From Anas platyrhynchos (taxonomy: Eukaryota > Chordata > Aves > Anseriformes > Anatidae): a stretch of 64,000 nt of DNA. This document shows positions 32,101 through 43,470 of the stretch, piece by piece. The DNA lies in assembly GCF_047663525.1 (NCBI RefSeq), contig NC_092616.1, positions 3,137,501 to 3,201,500 of the forward strand. Direction: 5' to 3'. The translations under genes were made by a program, and so were the position numbers. Below the pieces are notes generated by a model. It saw only the letters and a program-made list of their open reading frames with translations, did no database searches and was not told where the DNA came from. Within the stretch, counting starts at the first letter, position 1, and every line of letters begins with the position of its first letter.

Positions 32101-34199
32101 CCTGCTTTACTAAGAGACTTGACTGCACACAGGTGCAGAAGTGTTTTCCTATATCCAGCCAAAGAACATGAAATCATGCATCAATTTTCAAAAAAAAAAA
32201 AAAAAGCAGAGCAAGCTCCTCATCTTGTGTGCCTCCTGTGAGGTTTACCTTCCCAAAAGAGTACAAGAAGTATTTTACACTGATAGATAGTAAATTATAA
32301 ATAATAGTGTTAGTATTAGCCCATATCATATGAATTCAATGAGAAATGATGAGATTCTTCCTAAGGAAACAATTAGACAAACTACTGATACATGGGTGAG
32401 CTTGAACTCACTGAAACTCAAAGCAGCAACTATGTCTGTGAGAGCAGTCTGAAAGATCAGAGAGTAAAGGGAGGGCAAACCAGCAGAACCATGGGAAGTG
32501 CATAGGTCCAGACAGGCAGCTTGAATGGGGACATTAAACAGTGTCTGTTTAATCAAGACATGGATGTACCTGAAAGATGAGAGAGTGTACTATAACAGAC
32601 AAAGCGATGGCAAAGCAAGTACAGGTGAACTTCAGAATTTCTTCTCCTGAGATGAATATACATCCTGAAAATTACTTTTCTTCATAATAGTAATTGCACT
32701 TTGCGTGTGATGTTTTATGGAAAGGATTGAACCATTTGAAGTCATGAGTAGTTACTCTATTACTTAAGTATTAAAAAAAATACTGGGTATTCAGGCAGAG
32801 CTTTGCATTCTGAACATAAGCAACCAGGACGTGCAAGACACCAGAGCCTTTTGGAGGATTCAGATGGAGCCAGGTGCAGATACCAGGTCACCTCCACTGC
32901 CAGCAGTGGTCTTTGTCCCTGTAACTGCAGCCCAGGCCAGCACAGGAAACTCCTTCAGAAAGAACACCCCAGTCCACTGGGTTCTTGGGATTAACCCAAA
33001 GTGGAAATGGCCATTGGGAACTCAAGATACTCTCTTTTGTTCCTAGTAGACAGCTGAACATCCATTTACCATCCTGGGTCACCTGTGGCAAATTCAGGCT
33101 GCAAGACTCAAGAATAGGACACTTCAAATGGCTGAGACAGAATCCATCAGCTTGCCCCACTTTGGGTAATTGTCCCCTTCAAATTATGGGTATGAAAGAA
33201 AAAAATGTGAAATGACCCATCAGGTCAATGCACAGAGTATTGTGCATACGTATTGTGCTGTAGTGGCAGAAGGCAAAAAGCATAGCATTTTGCCTCAGAC
33301 TAATCAAGGACACCTAATCCATTTCAACTGTGAGATAAAGAAAACACTCTAAAAATAGTGAAGGACATTCAGTTGTGGCCTAACACGAAGAAGGATGTAG
33401 ACCACTGGTGAAGGAACTGTCTTTTTGTGCCATCACCAATGTGGATTTACAAACACTACAACACCTAGAGGCAGTATGTCCTATGGCTCAGTCATCACAC
33501 AGGACAGGGGGAGGGAGCTGCCAGCCAAGGGACACATTTGGGTGTGGACGGTGGGGCCCAGCAGAGACAAGGAGGCAAGGCAGTGGGGTGGGGGAGGCCA
33601 GGAGAACCAGCCCAAGGGGTGGTGCTGCTTGTGAGGACACGGTTGTGCCAGTAGGCTGAGTGTGCAGCAGCTGTGCGCAGGGGAGGAGGGGAGGCCAGGA
33701 AGCGCATGCCAAGAGCGCTCCTGCCAGCAGAGCCAAGGCCAGGGTCGAGGCCAAGGGCAGAAGCAGGCCCAGGGCAGGGGGCTGCAAGGGCCATGCTGAG
33801 CTCCCTGCCCCTGCAGCAAGACGCACTGGCCCTCAGCAGATGTGCTGGCTGGCATGCACTGGGAGGTCCTGGACTGCATCAAAGAGCAGCAAGGAGGGCA
33901 CTGGAGAGGGCCGGGGCGAGGTGGGTGGCAGAGCCCCATGCAGGGGCTGGCTGGGGGTCCCCTCTGCTTCAGTCAGCGCACAGAGCATGGCAGGAGGAGG
34001 GCAGGCAGGGCTCGTGGCCACAGTGCAGGGCCTGACCCTGGATGCTCCATGACCGCCTTGCAGGTCCTGGTAGTCTGCGGTGAGGGACGAATGCCCTGGG
34101 CCCCCTTCCTGCTTTTCCCAGGCCAGCAAGGGACCAGAGCAGCCTCCTCTCTCCTGCCCCTGCAGCTCTGGGCTCCAGTCGTGCAGCCCTGGCTCTGCA
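29101..34199. other. Spacer between the inverted arms
   Basis: About 5 kb with no recognised gene. Parts are homologous to other places in the window: 30,770-30,960 and 31,430-31,700 resemble the reverse complement of 49,390-49,580 and 48,750-49,060. The stretch 33,010-33,380 is a dispersed repeat (see 51,880-52,200). The stretch 33,900-33,990 matches the reverse complement of the GC-rich flank near 60,560-60,630. Short poly-A and AT-rich runs occur at 32,190-32,206 and 32,280-32,310. Confidence 0.35.
33010..33380 (+). repeat. Dispersed repeat of unknown class, copy 1
   Basis: Shares short conserved phrases with 51,880-52,200 (plus) and 61,130-61,470 (minus), for example CATCAGGTCAAT and GTGCTGTAG-GGCAG. 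The 61-kb copy runs straight into an integrase relic, which suggests a retroviral pol origin. No frame is open. Confidence 0.4.
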
Positions 34200-36084
34200 G
34201 CACCAAGCCCTGCTGGGAGCCCTCCCATGCATGCTCACACCGCTCCCTGATGCTGCTGTTGCCCTCTGCCAAGCACTACCCAGTCCAGACCAGCCCCAGC
34301 ACACCCCTCCCCAGCTCCCTGACCTCTCCCCAGCCCAGCCTGGCCCAGCAGCCCAGGGCAGTGCCCTCCGCAGGCTGCTGCAGGGCTCTGGGCACAGCCA
34401 CTACAGCCGCAGCCCCTCACAAGGCACCACAGCTGTTGGGACAAAGGTGGCTCTGGGCCTCCCCAGCAGCCCCCGGGCTGGGGCCAGCCAAGGCTCAGGA
34501 GATGGAGGTCCGTGAAGCTGCAGGAGCCCTGCTCTCTTGCCTGGGAGATCCCCAGCACAGAGTGCCTGTGCCCTGCAGGGTCAGCCACGCTCCCCAGGCC
34601 AGCACAAGAGGCCTGGCCCAGGCATAGATCAGCCTGCCCCAAACAGGGCCTGCAGAAAAAGCTTTCTCCTTTATGCCTCTGGTTATGCCCAGAAATGTTG
34701 CGCTGCTCTTCCCCAGGGCTATCCTTGCTCCCTGAGAGCCTTGCCCAGGGCACTGTGTCCATGCTGACCTGGCCAGTCATGTCTGCTTCCCTCCCTGTGC
34801 ACCCCACAGGGTCCCCAGCTGGCAGTGCTGCTCTGCAGAGTCGGGGGTGTGCTACCATGGAATACCCAGGTGGACTCCCCCCTGCCCTTGCTGCTCAGGG
34901 TGGGCAGCAGACCCAACTCCATGGGGATCTCTGCTGAGCCCCTTTCCATCTTCCCTGGTGTCTCAGCAGCACAGGGCAGTACTTGCAGCATCATGGGTTT
35001 TCTCTAAGGTCACAAAGGGCAGGTAAGTGCTGCACCATACCTCACCCACAAAGCTTCAAAGGGACTGTTCTCAATTACTCTGCAGTCTTATGGGACTTTG
35101 CCTACTGACTCCTCACCACCTGTCCTGGCATTGCAGAGCCCTCCTTAGCCCTTGGACTCCTCAGATTCAACTTTACCGGACTCTTCCTTCAGTGGTCATT
35201 CATTATATGCAGTTCTAATCACTACCTGCAGAGCACGTTGTCCTTGGGTTCCCCTGAAATCTCCTGGAAGCTCCAGATTCCTCTCCAGGCAGGCATCAGC
35301 CCCACTGCAGGGAGCACAGTGCCATGCAGGTGAGCTCAAGACCATTTGTTGTCTAATTGGGAAGTGCCACCATAAGGGGTCCAGCCATTGGTCCCTGCCA
35401 GACTTCCCTGGGACTGTAAGCCTGTGTCCTTCATTCCATGAACAAGCCCAGAAAACAAAGAACAGGGAGCAACCCCCTGGCTCTATTCCTGACAGTAGCA
35501 CAGGAAGAATTGTGCAGGCTTCTGGGTTTGCCCTCTGAAGCCCATTTTTTTACTGTCACGCTAGTAGGGAGGCCAGCTCTGACACAGGGCTGCACATTCC
35601 CTGCTGCAGCCTACGGCCACACGGGTGCCAATGTAGAGACAACAGGACTGTCACCAAGGTGCATGAGATCCAAGGGCTAACAGAAATGGCAAGGAACAAG
35701 TGAAGACTGCGGAAGTGAAATGAGAGCAGCAGTGAAAAGACCACATCCTGCTGCAGCCATGGCTCTAGGGAAGCAGCAGACCCAACCTGAAGGCAGCAGA
35801 GAGGCAGAGCCCAGCGGACAGTGAGGGGCAGCCCCAAGGGAGGCTGCTCCTCCCTGTGGCAACTGGTCTCTTGGCTCTAAGTCCCTCCTGCATGCTGGGG
35901 CTGCTCCCCCAGCTCAAGAGGAGAGGGGTAAAGACGGCAGAGGAGACCAATGAAGTTCTCATGGCTTCTTTATTATCTATATCTGTACAAGAGGCCCAGT
36001 CATAGGTCCCTAAAGTGATTGGCTCAAAGTAAAGAAAAAAAAATAACACGTAGGAGGCTAAGAATAAGATTACTTAAATTAAAA

Positions 36085-36106
36085 TAAATAAATAAATAAA
36101 TAAAAA
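36085..36106. repeat. (AAAT)n microsatellite
   Basis: About five tandem copies of the tetranucleotide, in the 3' flank of OR4. Confidence 0.85.
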
Positions 36107-36202
36107 TGAAGAAAATAGCAATAAGAAATAAAAAAGGAGTGATAGAGAAAACAAAAGATTTTCCTCATAGTTTCTCAAACAATGTAGGAAATTTAAGGTA
36201 CA

Positions 36203-37138
36203 TTATTGATTCTGAAGAAGCATGTATTCAAAGAATTTCCAGACTGCATCCTTGAGCACCTTGTTCCTCATGCTGTAGATGAGGGGGTTCACTGCTGGAG
36301 GCACCACTGAGTACAGAAAAGACACCACAAGATTGAGAGTTGGGGAGGAGAGTGAGAGAGGTTTCAGGTAGGCAAACATGATGGTACTAAGAAACAGGGA
36401 AACCACAGTTAAGTGAGGGAGGCACATGGAAAAGGCTTTCTGCCGGCCATGCTCAGAGGGCATCCTCAGCACAGCCCTGAAGATCTCCACATAGGAAAGC
36501 ACAATGAAAACAAAACAAACAAATGCTAAAGAAATACTGAAGAGAAGTGCCCCAACTTCTCTGAGGTAGGCATCTGAGCAGGAGAGCTTGAGGATCTGGG
36601 GGATTTCACAGAAGAACTGGTCCATGGCATTGCCATGGCAGAGGGGCAGTGCAAATGTATTGGCTGTGTGCAGGACAGCATTGAGAAAGCCACTGCCCCA
36701 GGCAGCTGCTGCCATCTGGGCACAAGCTCTGCTGCCCAGGAGGGTCCCATAGTGCAGGGGCTTGCAGATGGCAACATAGCGGTCATAGGCCATGACAGTG
36801 AGAAGAGAATACTCTGCATCAAAAAAGAATAAGTAAAAGGAGACTTGAGCTGCACATCCTTCATAGGAGATGGATCTGGTGTCCCACAGAGAATTGGCCA
36901 TGGCTTTAGGGACAGTGGTGGAGATGCAGCCCAGGTCGAGGAGGGCGAGGTTGAGGAGGAAGAAGTACATGGGGGTGTGGAGGCGGTGGTCGCAGGCTAC
37001 AGCGGTGAGGATGAGGCCGTTGCCCAGGAGGGCAGCCAGGTAGATGCCCAGGAAGAGCGCAAAGTGCAGGAGCTGCAGCCTCCGCGTGTCTGCGAATGGC
37101 AGGAGGAGGAACTCACTCACAAAGCTTATGTTGGGCAT
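36203..37138 (-). CDS. Olfactory receptor, family 14-like, intact (OR4)
   Basis: An intact receptor of 311 residues starting MPNISFVSEFLLL. The N-terminal ten residues are more diverged than in the paralogues, but N3 still forms an N-glycosylation site (NIS). Marks: GNGLIL in TM1, LHTPMYFFLLNLALLDLGC in TM2, C95, MAYDRYVAICKPLHY with an intact DRY at 119-121, KAFSMCLPHLTVV before TM6 and NPLIYSMRN in TM7. A splice acceptor (CTCTCCAACAG on the minus strand, about 37,162) precedes a short 5' UTR. It is the inverted partner of the OR3 pseudogene and the working member of that pair. Confidence 0.94.
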   Translation of the reverse strand: MPNISFVSEFLLLPFADTRRLQLLHFALFLGIYLAALLGNGLILTAVACDHRLHTPMYFFLLNLALLDLGCISTTVPKAMANSLWDTRSISYEGCAAQVSFYLFFFDAEYSLLTVMAYDRYVAICKPLHYGTLLGSRACAQMAAAAWGSGFLNAVLHTANTFALPLCHGNAMDQFFCEIPQILKLSCSDAYLREVGALLFSISLAFVCFVFIVLSYVEIFRAVLRMPSEHGRQKAFSMCLPHLTVVSLFLSTIMFAYLKPLSLSSPTLNLVVSFLYSVVPPAVNPLIYSMRNKVLKDAVWKFFEYMLLQNQ

Positions 37139-37979
37139 TCTCTGACCTGGGACATGGCTGTCTGTTGGAGAGGAGAAGGTAAAACAAAGTTAGAACAGAT
37201 TTATCCTTGGAAAACATTTTGCAAGCCGTAGAGCACCCTCAAACAGTGTGTTTCTCTTGGAAGCTCTCTTGCTTGAGCTGCGGCAGGTGGTGGCTGAGAG
37301 TGGCACTGGGAGGAGGGGCTGCTGTGGGCTCCAGAGGAGTCCTTCATGCTGTGTTTCAGGAGAGAAGCAAGAACATGTGGGAAACTCAAGTTCAGTCCAC
37401 TTGTCAGATCCATGAGTTCTGCAGTGTTGTTGCAGACAACACATCTGAATAAGAGCAGAGCTGAAGGGATTTTGTTTGCTTGATTTTATCCCAGTTGCCT
37501 CTGTAACACTTAGCAGAGGTATTGGATGCTTGAACTCCCTGACTGTTCCTGTGTACTCTTGGTGAAATCCTGTGGGTACCGGGAGGCAAAGGGACTGTCC
37601 CTTGCTGAAGACTGAGCACAGAAGTTCTGCCTAGCAGTCCTGTTCTCAAATGACTTGTGTCACCCCTCTGAGCTGCAGGACCATCCCACTCAGGTCCTTC
37701 CCTGAGAAAAAAAATGGAGCCATCTGAGGGTGGAGAAGCCCCAGTCCATGTGCAGCTGGAAAGCATCCTCACCTTGTCTCTGTGAAACTCCAAGCCAGAA
37801 GGAGCTTGGGAGCTTCTCTTCACCTGCTGTACTGGCCATGCCTGCCCCACAGCCCATTGGCTGCAGGGGGAGAGAAGGCCACAGAGGGGCTGCTCCAGGG
37901 GAAGACGTCTGCTCTGCAGGGCGTAGCCGCGAGGTGCCCGAATCCCCCCTGCCATGGTGTTTCTGGCAACAGCTCCTTC

Positions 37980-38125
37980 TGGCCGCCTGCCCCTCTCTCT
38001 GCTGCCTGCAGCTGTCCCTGCTGGGAGCTGCTGCTCTGCACCCACCTCTTCTTTGTCCCTGCCTGTGCTCACAGGCCCCATTCCATACGGCTGTGTTCAG
38101 CGCTGCCCTGCAGCACCCTGCCAGC
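37980..38125 (-). promoter_or_regulatory. OR-upstream shared element 2, copy for OR4
   Basis: On the minus strand this resembles the other element-2 copies (GCAGGGCAGCGCTGAACAC, then GGAATGGGGCCTGTGAGCA), about 0.9 kb 5' of OR4. It is more diverged than the others. Confidence 0.35.
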
Positions 38126-38514
38126 AGCTGGGCATGGCCAAGAGGCACCTCCATGGCTGCAGGAGCTACGGGGCAGCTGACAGAGAGCCCGGCATGGCCA
38201 GCAAGGGCTGGGTGTTCTGGGCTGACCGGGGGCACCTGGCTTAGGGCACTCCAAGGGGCTTCTGCCAGACTTCCTCACCTCACAGTGCAATCCAGGAGGG
38301 CTCTCAAAGCCTTCTGCATTGCCCACTGCCCTCCCAGAAATAAGACCCAGCAGGAGACCCTTCCAGGAGCTGCAGCTGCATGGCCCTGCAGCCAGAGACT
38401 TACCTTGTCAAGGGCTGTGCAGATTTCTCCTCCAGTCAGCTCTCAGCATCCTGCCACTCTCAACTGCCTCCAACCCCTCTCCCCTTCTCTCTTCCCCGTG
38501 TGCCACCTGTAATT

Positions 38515-38655
38515 AGAGTCCCCAGCCCTGCTGTACTGTGCAGAGGAGCTGCTCCTGGGCAGAGCTGTCTCTCTGCACCAGGACCCTCTTGCCAGGAGCT
38601 CTCTCTGTCCCAGGAGCCCAGCCCAGGTCAGCAGCAGAGGCCCAGCCCAATTCAT
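38515..38655 (-). promoter_or_regulatory. OR-upstream shared element 1, copy for OR4
   Basis: The block is present in gene orientation about 1.4-1.5 kb 5' of OR4, with CAGCTCTGCCCAGGAGCAGC and GGGCTGGGCCTCTGCTGCTG on the minus strand. Confidence 0.5.
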
Positions 38656-39324
38656 TGGAATCACCCCTCTAGGGGCTTTGGTGATGAGCCCACAAACCTC
38701 AGGCATTGAGAGAAAACTGAAGAAATCTCTCAAGAAGTCCAAGTCAAATGCAAGTTTCCTGGAGTGCCCCCGCGGGCCAACACTGACACAGTCTCCCTTG
38801 GAGCTCATTAGAGCAGAACTTTGGAGGCAGTGAGGACAAGGAGACAAAGGCAATGTGAAGGTGACACTGATGCATAGGAAAAATGGATGTGTTTCACCAA
38901 GCACAAAGGACAAGCCTTGACCCTTGGCTCCTAGGAAGGGTGATCCTTTCCCTTTTCACATTTCTCTGGGCTCTTCCTGAGGCATTAGGGGATGGGGACG
39001 TGCATGGCCAAGTGCAGGAGAATGGCACGACCCCTGCCTGGTTCGTGGGAGGGGCTGAGTAGGTAATGAGGCCCCTGGTGCTTTAATGATTAGCTGTCTC
39101 CTCATAGGCCTCAGTGGCAGAGACAACAGCCATAGCCATGGACATGAAGACCCTGGACCTGCTTGGACTTTCAGCCTTGCCACAGCCCTTGCTCCTCTCC
39201 ACACCTGGCTGTCCTAAGGACTCCCAGACCTGCACCTCTTTCCCTGCTGGCTGCAGACCCTTGTGCCTGTGGTGTCACTCCGGATCTGAGCTGAGTCTGA
39301 TAACTCAGACCACCCAGCCAGGAT

Positions 39325-39812
39325 GATGACACCAATGAATTATTCTTTGAAGAGCTAAGAAATACCTCAAGATCAGTTGCCCTTGTCCTTATGGGGAATT
39401 CAACTTGCCAGTCGTCAACTGTGACTACCACATGGCCAACACAAGCAGGTCCAGGAGGTTTCTAAAGCACCTTGAAGATAACTTTTTGGTTCAGGTGCTA
39501 AGGGAGCCAACTAGGAAAGGTAACCCCCTAGATCTGTTGCTGGAGAACAGAAAGGGTCTTGTGGGGGACATGGCAATTGGCAGCCATCTTGGTCCTAGTG
39601 ACCATGAAGTGGTTGAGTTTATAATATTTGGTGACAGGAGGAAAACTGCCACCAAAACTTCAGTCCTGGATATGGGGAGAGCAGACTTCAGGCTGCTCGG
39701 GAACTAGTCAGCAAGGTCCCCTGGGAAACTGCTTTTGAAGGCATTGGCGTCCATCAGTGCTGGTCAGTCTTAAGCGCTGCCTCCTAAAAGCACAGGATCA
39801 GGCAATTCCAGA
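39325..39812 (+). repeat. CR1 LINE internal fragment (end of endonuclease and linker)
   Basis: A plus-strand CR1 ORF2 segment with an open run of 101 residues (39,405-39,707) containing FLKHLEDNFLVQVLREPTR and LGPSDHEVVEF, followed by the linker up to about 39,812. Here it meets a CR1 in the opposite orientation. Confidence 0.85.
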
Positions 39813-39814
39813 AT

Positions 39815-41241
39815 ATCAGCAATGAGACTGTGGTGCTCTGCCAGTTCTCTCAGTACCTTCGTGTGGATCCCATCCGGCCCCATCGACTTGTGCACATCCA
39901 AGTGCCGTAGCAGGTCGCCAAACAGTTCTTCGCGGATAGTGAGGGCCACATCCTGCTCCCCATCTCCTTCCACCAGCTCAGGGTACTGGGTATCCAGAGA
40001 ACAACCGGTATTGCCGCTAAAGACTGAGGCAAAGAAGGCATTAAGCATGTCCACCTTTTCCTCATCTCTTGTAACTAAGTTTCCCCCCGCATCCAGTAAA
40101 GGATGGAGATTCTCCTTAGTCCTCCTTTTTGTGTTGATGTATTTATAAAAACATTTTTTGTTATCTTTAATGGCAGCAGCCATATTGAGCTCCAGATGAG
40201 CTTTGGCCTTCCTAATTTTGTCCCTGCACAGCCTCGCAACATCCTTATAATCCTCCCTAGTGGTCTGCCCACTTTTCCAAAAATATAAACCCTCTTTTTT
40301 CTCCTAAGATCAAGCCAAAACTCTCTGTTGAGCCAGGCCAGTCTTCTTCCCCGCCAGCTCGTCTTTGGGCACGTGGGGACAGACCATTCCTGCGCCATTA
40401 AGATTTCCCTCTTGAAGAGCACCCAGCCTTCCTGGACCCCTCTGCCCTTCAGAACCGCCTCCCAAGGGACTCTACCAACCAGTGTCCTGAGCAGCTCAAA
40501 GTCAGCCCTCCGAAAGTCCAATGCAGCTGTTTTACTGGTCCCCTTCCTGGCCTCGCCAAGAATAGAGAACTCCACCATTTCATGGTCACTCTGCCCAAGA
40601 CAGCTCCCGATAATCACATCCAGTCCTTCTCTGTTTGTGAAGAGAAGGTCTAGCGGGGCGCCACCCCTGGTAGGTTCACTAACCAGCTGTGTCAGGAAGC
40701 TATCTTCCACGCTCTCCAGAAACCTCCTAGACTGCTTTCTCTGGGCTGTGTTGTGCTTTCAGGATATGTCAGGGAAGTTGAAGTCCCCCACGAGTACAAG
40801 CGCTGAAGATTTTGCAACTTCTGTCAGTTGCCTGTAGAACTCCTCATCCGTCTCCTCATCCTGGTTTGGCGGTCTATAGCAGACCCCGATCAGGACACTA
40901 GCTTTGTTGTCCCTGCCGATCCTAACCCAAAGGGACTTGACCTTGTCATTTCTAGCCTCGAGTTCTACAACATCAAAAGACTCTCTAATATAGAGAGCCA
41001 CACCACCACCCCTTCTGTGCTGCCTGTCCCGTCTGAAGAGCTTATAGCCAGGCATTGCAGCACTCCAGTCATGAGACTGGTCCCACCATGTCTCCGTGAC
41101 GGCAACCAAGTCATAGCCTGCCTGCTGCACGATGGCTTCCAGCTCCTCCTCTTTGTTACCCATGCTGCGTGCATTGGTGTAGATGCACTTCAGCTGGGCC
41201 ATGACCTTATCCTCCGGCCTTGCCATTGTTCCCCCTGGCAC
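39815..41241 (-). pseudogene. CR1 ORF2 fragment: endonuclease and N-terminal part of reverse transcriptase
   Basis: The apurinic-type endonuclease is recognisable at 40,759-41,241: IYTNARSMGNKEEELEAI, TETWWDQSHDW, GGGVALYIRE and VGDFNFPDIS, in order. One TGA at about 40,757 interrupts the frame, which continues in the same phase to 40,290 (LVSEPTRGGAPLDLLFTNREGL, LGQSDHEMVEFSILG). A frameshift then leads into the pre-RT part (40,183-39,770) with FASVFSGN and HKSMGPDGIH. The catalytic RT core and 3' end are absent, since the element stops at about 39,815. Only a few lesions are present, so this copy is younger than most CR1 in the window. Confidence 0.88.
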
Positions 41242-41289
41242 AGCCTCAACAATTCTTGCTTCAGCTCCATCCCCCTTCTTACCTAGTTT

Positions 41290-42290
41290 AAAGCCCTCTC
41301 AATGAGCTCTGCCAGCTCCTGGCCCAGGATCCTTTTTCCCCTAAAAGATAGGGACCTGTCTGCGGCCATCAGGCCGGGTGCCAAGTAAAGCACCCCATTG
41401 TCAAAAAAACACAAAATTTCTGTGTTGGCACCAGCCCCGGAGCCACGTGTTTAACAGGTGGGCTTTCTGTGTCCTCTCTGTACCCCTCCCTGTCACCATA
41501 GGGATGGATGAAAACACCACCTGTACCCCCGCTCCACCAACTAACTGTCCCAGCCCCCTAAAGTCTCTTTTGATAGCCTTCAGGCTTTTCTCTTCAATGT
41601 TGTCACTACTTGCCTGGACTATCAAAAGAGGATAATAATCAGAGGGGCGTACCAGGTTGGTAAGCTTCCTGGCAACGTCCCTGACCCTGGCCCCAGGGAG
41701 GCAACAGACTTCCCTACGGGTAGGGTCAGGCCGACAAATAGGGCCCTCTGTTTCCCTAAGAATAGAGTCTCCCACAACAACAACCCTCCTGTCTTTCTTG
41801 GTGGAGGCAGTCCTGAGGCATGGAGTCGACCTCCTCTCCCTAGACATCCTCCTGGGAACACTTGCTACCTCTTCCTCAGCTACTGATCTCTCAATCTCCA
41901 GGGCCTCAAACCTGTTGTGTAAGGGCACCTGGGAAGGTGGGGCCAGAAGGGGAGGGCATTGCCTGCGATGTCAAGCAAGGACCTGTTTCCATTCCTCCTC
42001 AACTCCCAGATCCCCTCCCTCTGCCCGACGGCGACAGGGCAGGGGGTCCATCCCCATTTGGGGTGTCTCAACTCGGTACCTCTCCTTGAGGCCCTGCAGG
42101 GAGTTACTCCACAAGTCTATCTCTTGCTCACACTCCCTGATATCCCTCAACCACTCCACCTCCTCCTTGAGCTCCGCCACCATGCAGACCAGGTCATCCA
42201 CCTGCTCGCACCTCATGCACGCAGTTTCTCTGCCTCCCGCCGATGGCAGGAACAGGCTCAGACACTCCCTGCATCCGGTGACCTGAAAAC
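41290..42290 (-). pseudogene. CR1 ORF1 (zinc-finger-like, coiled-coil and SGNH-esterase-like protein), nearly intact
   Basis: Minus-strand ORF1 directly upstream of the CR1 ORF2 fragment. From its start it has a Cys-rich segment (CRECLSLF and CMRCEQVDDLVC), a predicted coiled coil (AELKEEVEWLRDIRECEQEIDLW), one TGA at about 41,971, then a domain with VVVVGDSILRETEG, whose GDS motif marks SGNH/GDSL esterase-like ORF1 proteins of CR1 elements, and VQVVFSSIPMVTGRG. A one-base slip at a T run near 41,402 separates the final segment. In active elements ORF1 binds RNA and may act on membranes; this copy cannot make a full protein. Confidence 0.8.
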
Positions 42291-42334
42291 AATGGATGTA
42301 AAAAGCATTTATTTTCTTTTTCTTAGAAAGGAAA

Positions 42335-42945
42335 GAAACTCCTATGCAGACAAGAAAGGAGGAAGAACACAAGGAATGCTTCAACAAAGTTGGGCCATCA
42401 AGGATGAAGAAGGGCAAAGAGGAAGAGATCAGAGCAGCATCATTAACCACAAGACCCCTATACCAGGGCGAGCTATGGGATTTGTGAAAAAGATTCAGTC
42501 ATCGTTTAGGTGAGCACATTGTTACTTGGCTGCTCCAGTGCTGGGACAACAGGGCCAATAGCCTGGAATTAGAGGGCAGAGAAGCCAAGCAGCTGGGATC
42601 CCCCTCTAGGGAAGGGGTGATTGACAAAGCGATTGGCCCTACCATTTTCCATGGACTGACCCAGACTGCCCTGCAATGGGGGAAGCTCCTGAATACCTGC
42701 AATACCTTGGTGACATCATCATGTGGGGCAACAGAGCAGAAGAAATATTTGAGAAAGGAAAAGAAATAATCCAAATCCTTCTGAAAGCTGTTTTTACCCT
42801 AAAACAAATGTCAAAGGACCGCAACACTTGATTGCCATGCAGGCTGGCCAGGGCTGGGGGGACCGCTGATCGAGGACAGGCTGGGCATCGGTCATTGGGT
42901 GGTGAGCAATTGTATTGTGTATCACTTGCTTTGTACACAATTATT

Positions 42946-42984
<39 letters not shown>

Positions 42985-43131
42985 ATTATTATTATTATTA
43001 TTAAACTCTACCTTATCTGTCCTTTTAAACTGTCTTCATCTCAACCCATGAGCTTAACAGTTGTGGAGCTGCAGGGGCAGTGAACTAACAGCTGTGTGGT
43101 GCTGAGCTGCCGGATGGGTTAAACCACAACA
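42335..43131 (+). mobile_element. Recombinant, internally deleted ERV of the provirus family
   Basis: Three non-contiguous parts of the 10.9-kb provirus family are joined: a Gag capsid part (about 42,335-42,635, matching 13,380-13,640), an RT part (about 42,636-42,825, matching 15,325-15,500 and including the region after YIDD), and the LTR from the middle of U3 to the end (about 42,836-43,131, ending GGGTTAAACCACAACA). Each junction removes one to three kb. Frames are broken. The microsatellite in the LTR has expanded to (TTG)n(TTA)n at 42,941-43,012. Confidence 0.82.
42941..43012. repeat. (TTG)n(TTA)n microsatellite within LTR
   Basis: About 72 bp of TTG repeats passing into TTA repeats, at the position of the ATT-rich tract of the related LTRs. 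Confidence 0.95.
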
Positions 43132-43334
43132 TCATATTTGACAACTGCACATCAATAGCACAAATCACTCTTCTAACATCAGTCTTTCCCATGTTCAGAG
43201 AGGAGCAGTCGCTGATGACTTCAGTCTGCTTAAAACACCACACCCCAGGAGAGACCCCGATGACTTCAGGAGCTGTCAGCCCTGAGGCCTTGAGGACACC
43301 TCGAGGGAGCCCAATGGCACAGAGCAAGTGATGC

Positions 43335-43470
43335 CATGGTCAGGTGCTGTGCTGCTGAGCTGGGCCAGGCTCCTGGGCCCAAGGGGAGCTCCTGGCAAGC
43401 GGGCAGTGTGGCAAAGAGACAGCTCTGCCCAGGAGCAGCTCCTCTGCACAGCGCAGGCTCTGACCACAGG
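43335..43470 (+). promoter_or_regulatory. OR-upstream shared element 1, copy for OR5
   Basis: The block is in gene orientation about 1.4 kb 5' of OR5, including GAGCTCCTGGCAAGCGGGCA and CAGCTCTGCCCAGGAGCAGC. Confidence 0.5.

Larger units (their letters stand above)
34200..39320 (-). repeat. Arm 2 of the inverted duplication (carries OR4)
   Basis: Inverted match to 23,400-29,100; see that entry for paired landmarks. The outer end holds a short plus-strand match to the exon-like fragment at 23,180-23,454. Confidence 0.7.

Noticed and set aside
33480-34990. Several overlapping long frames in GC-rich spacer DNA
   Set aside because: Up to six frames are open together, with no domain, splice signal or conservation of frame in the homologous flanks.
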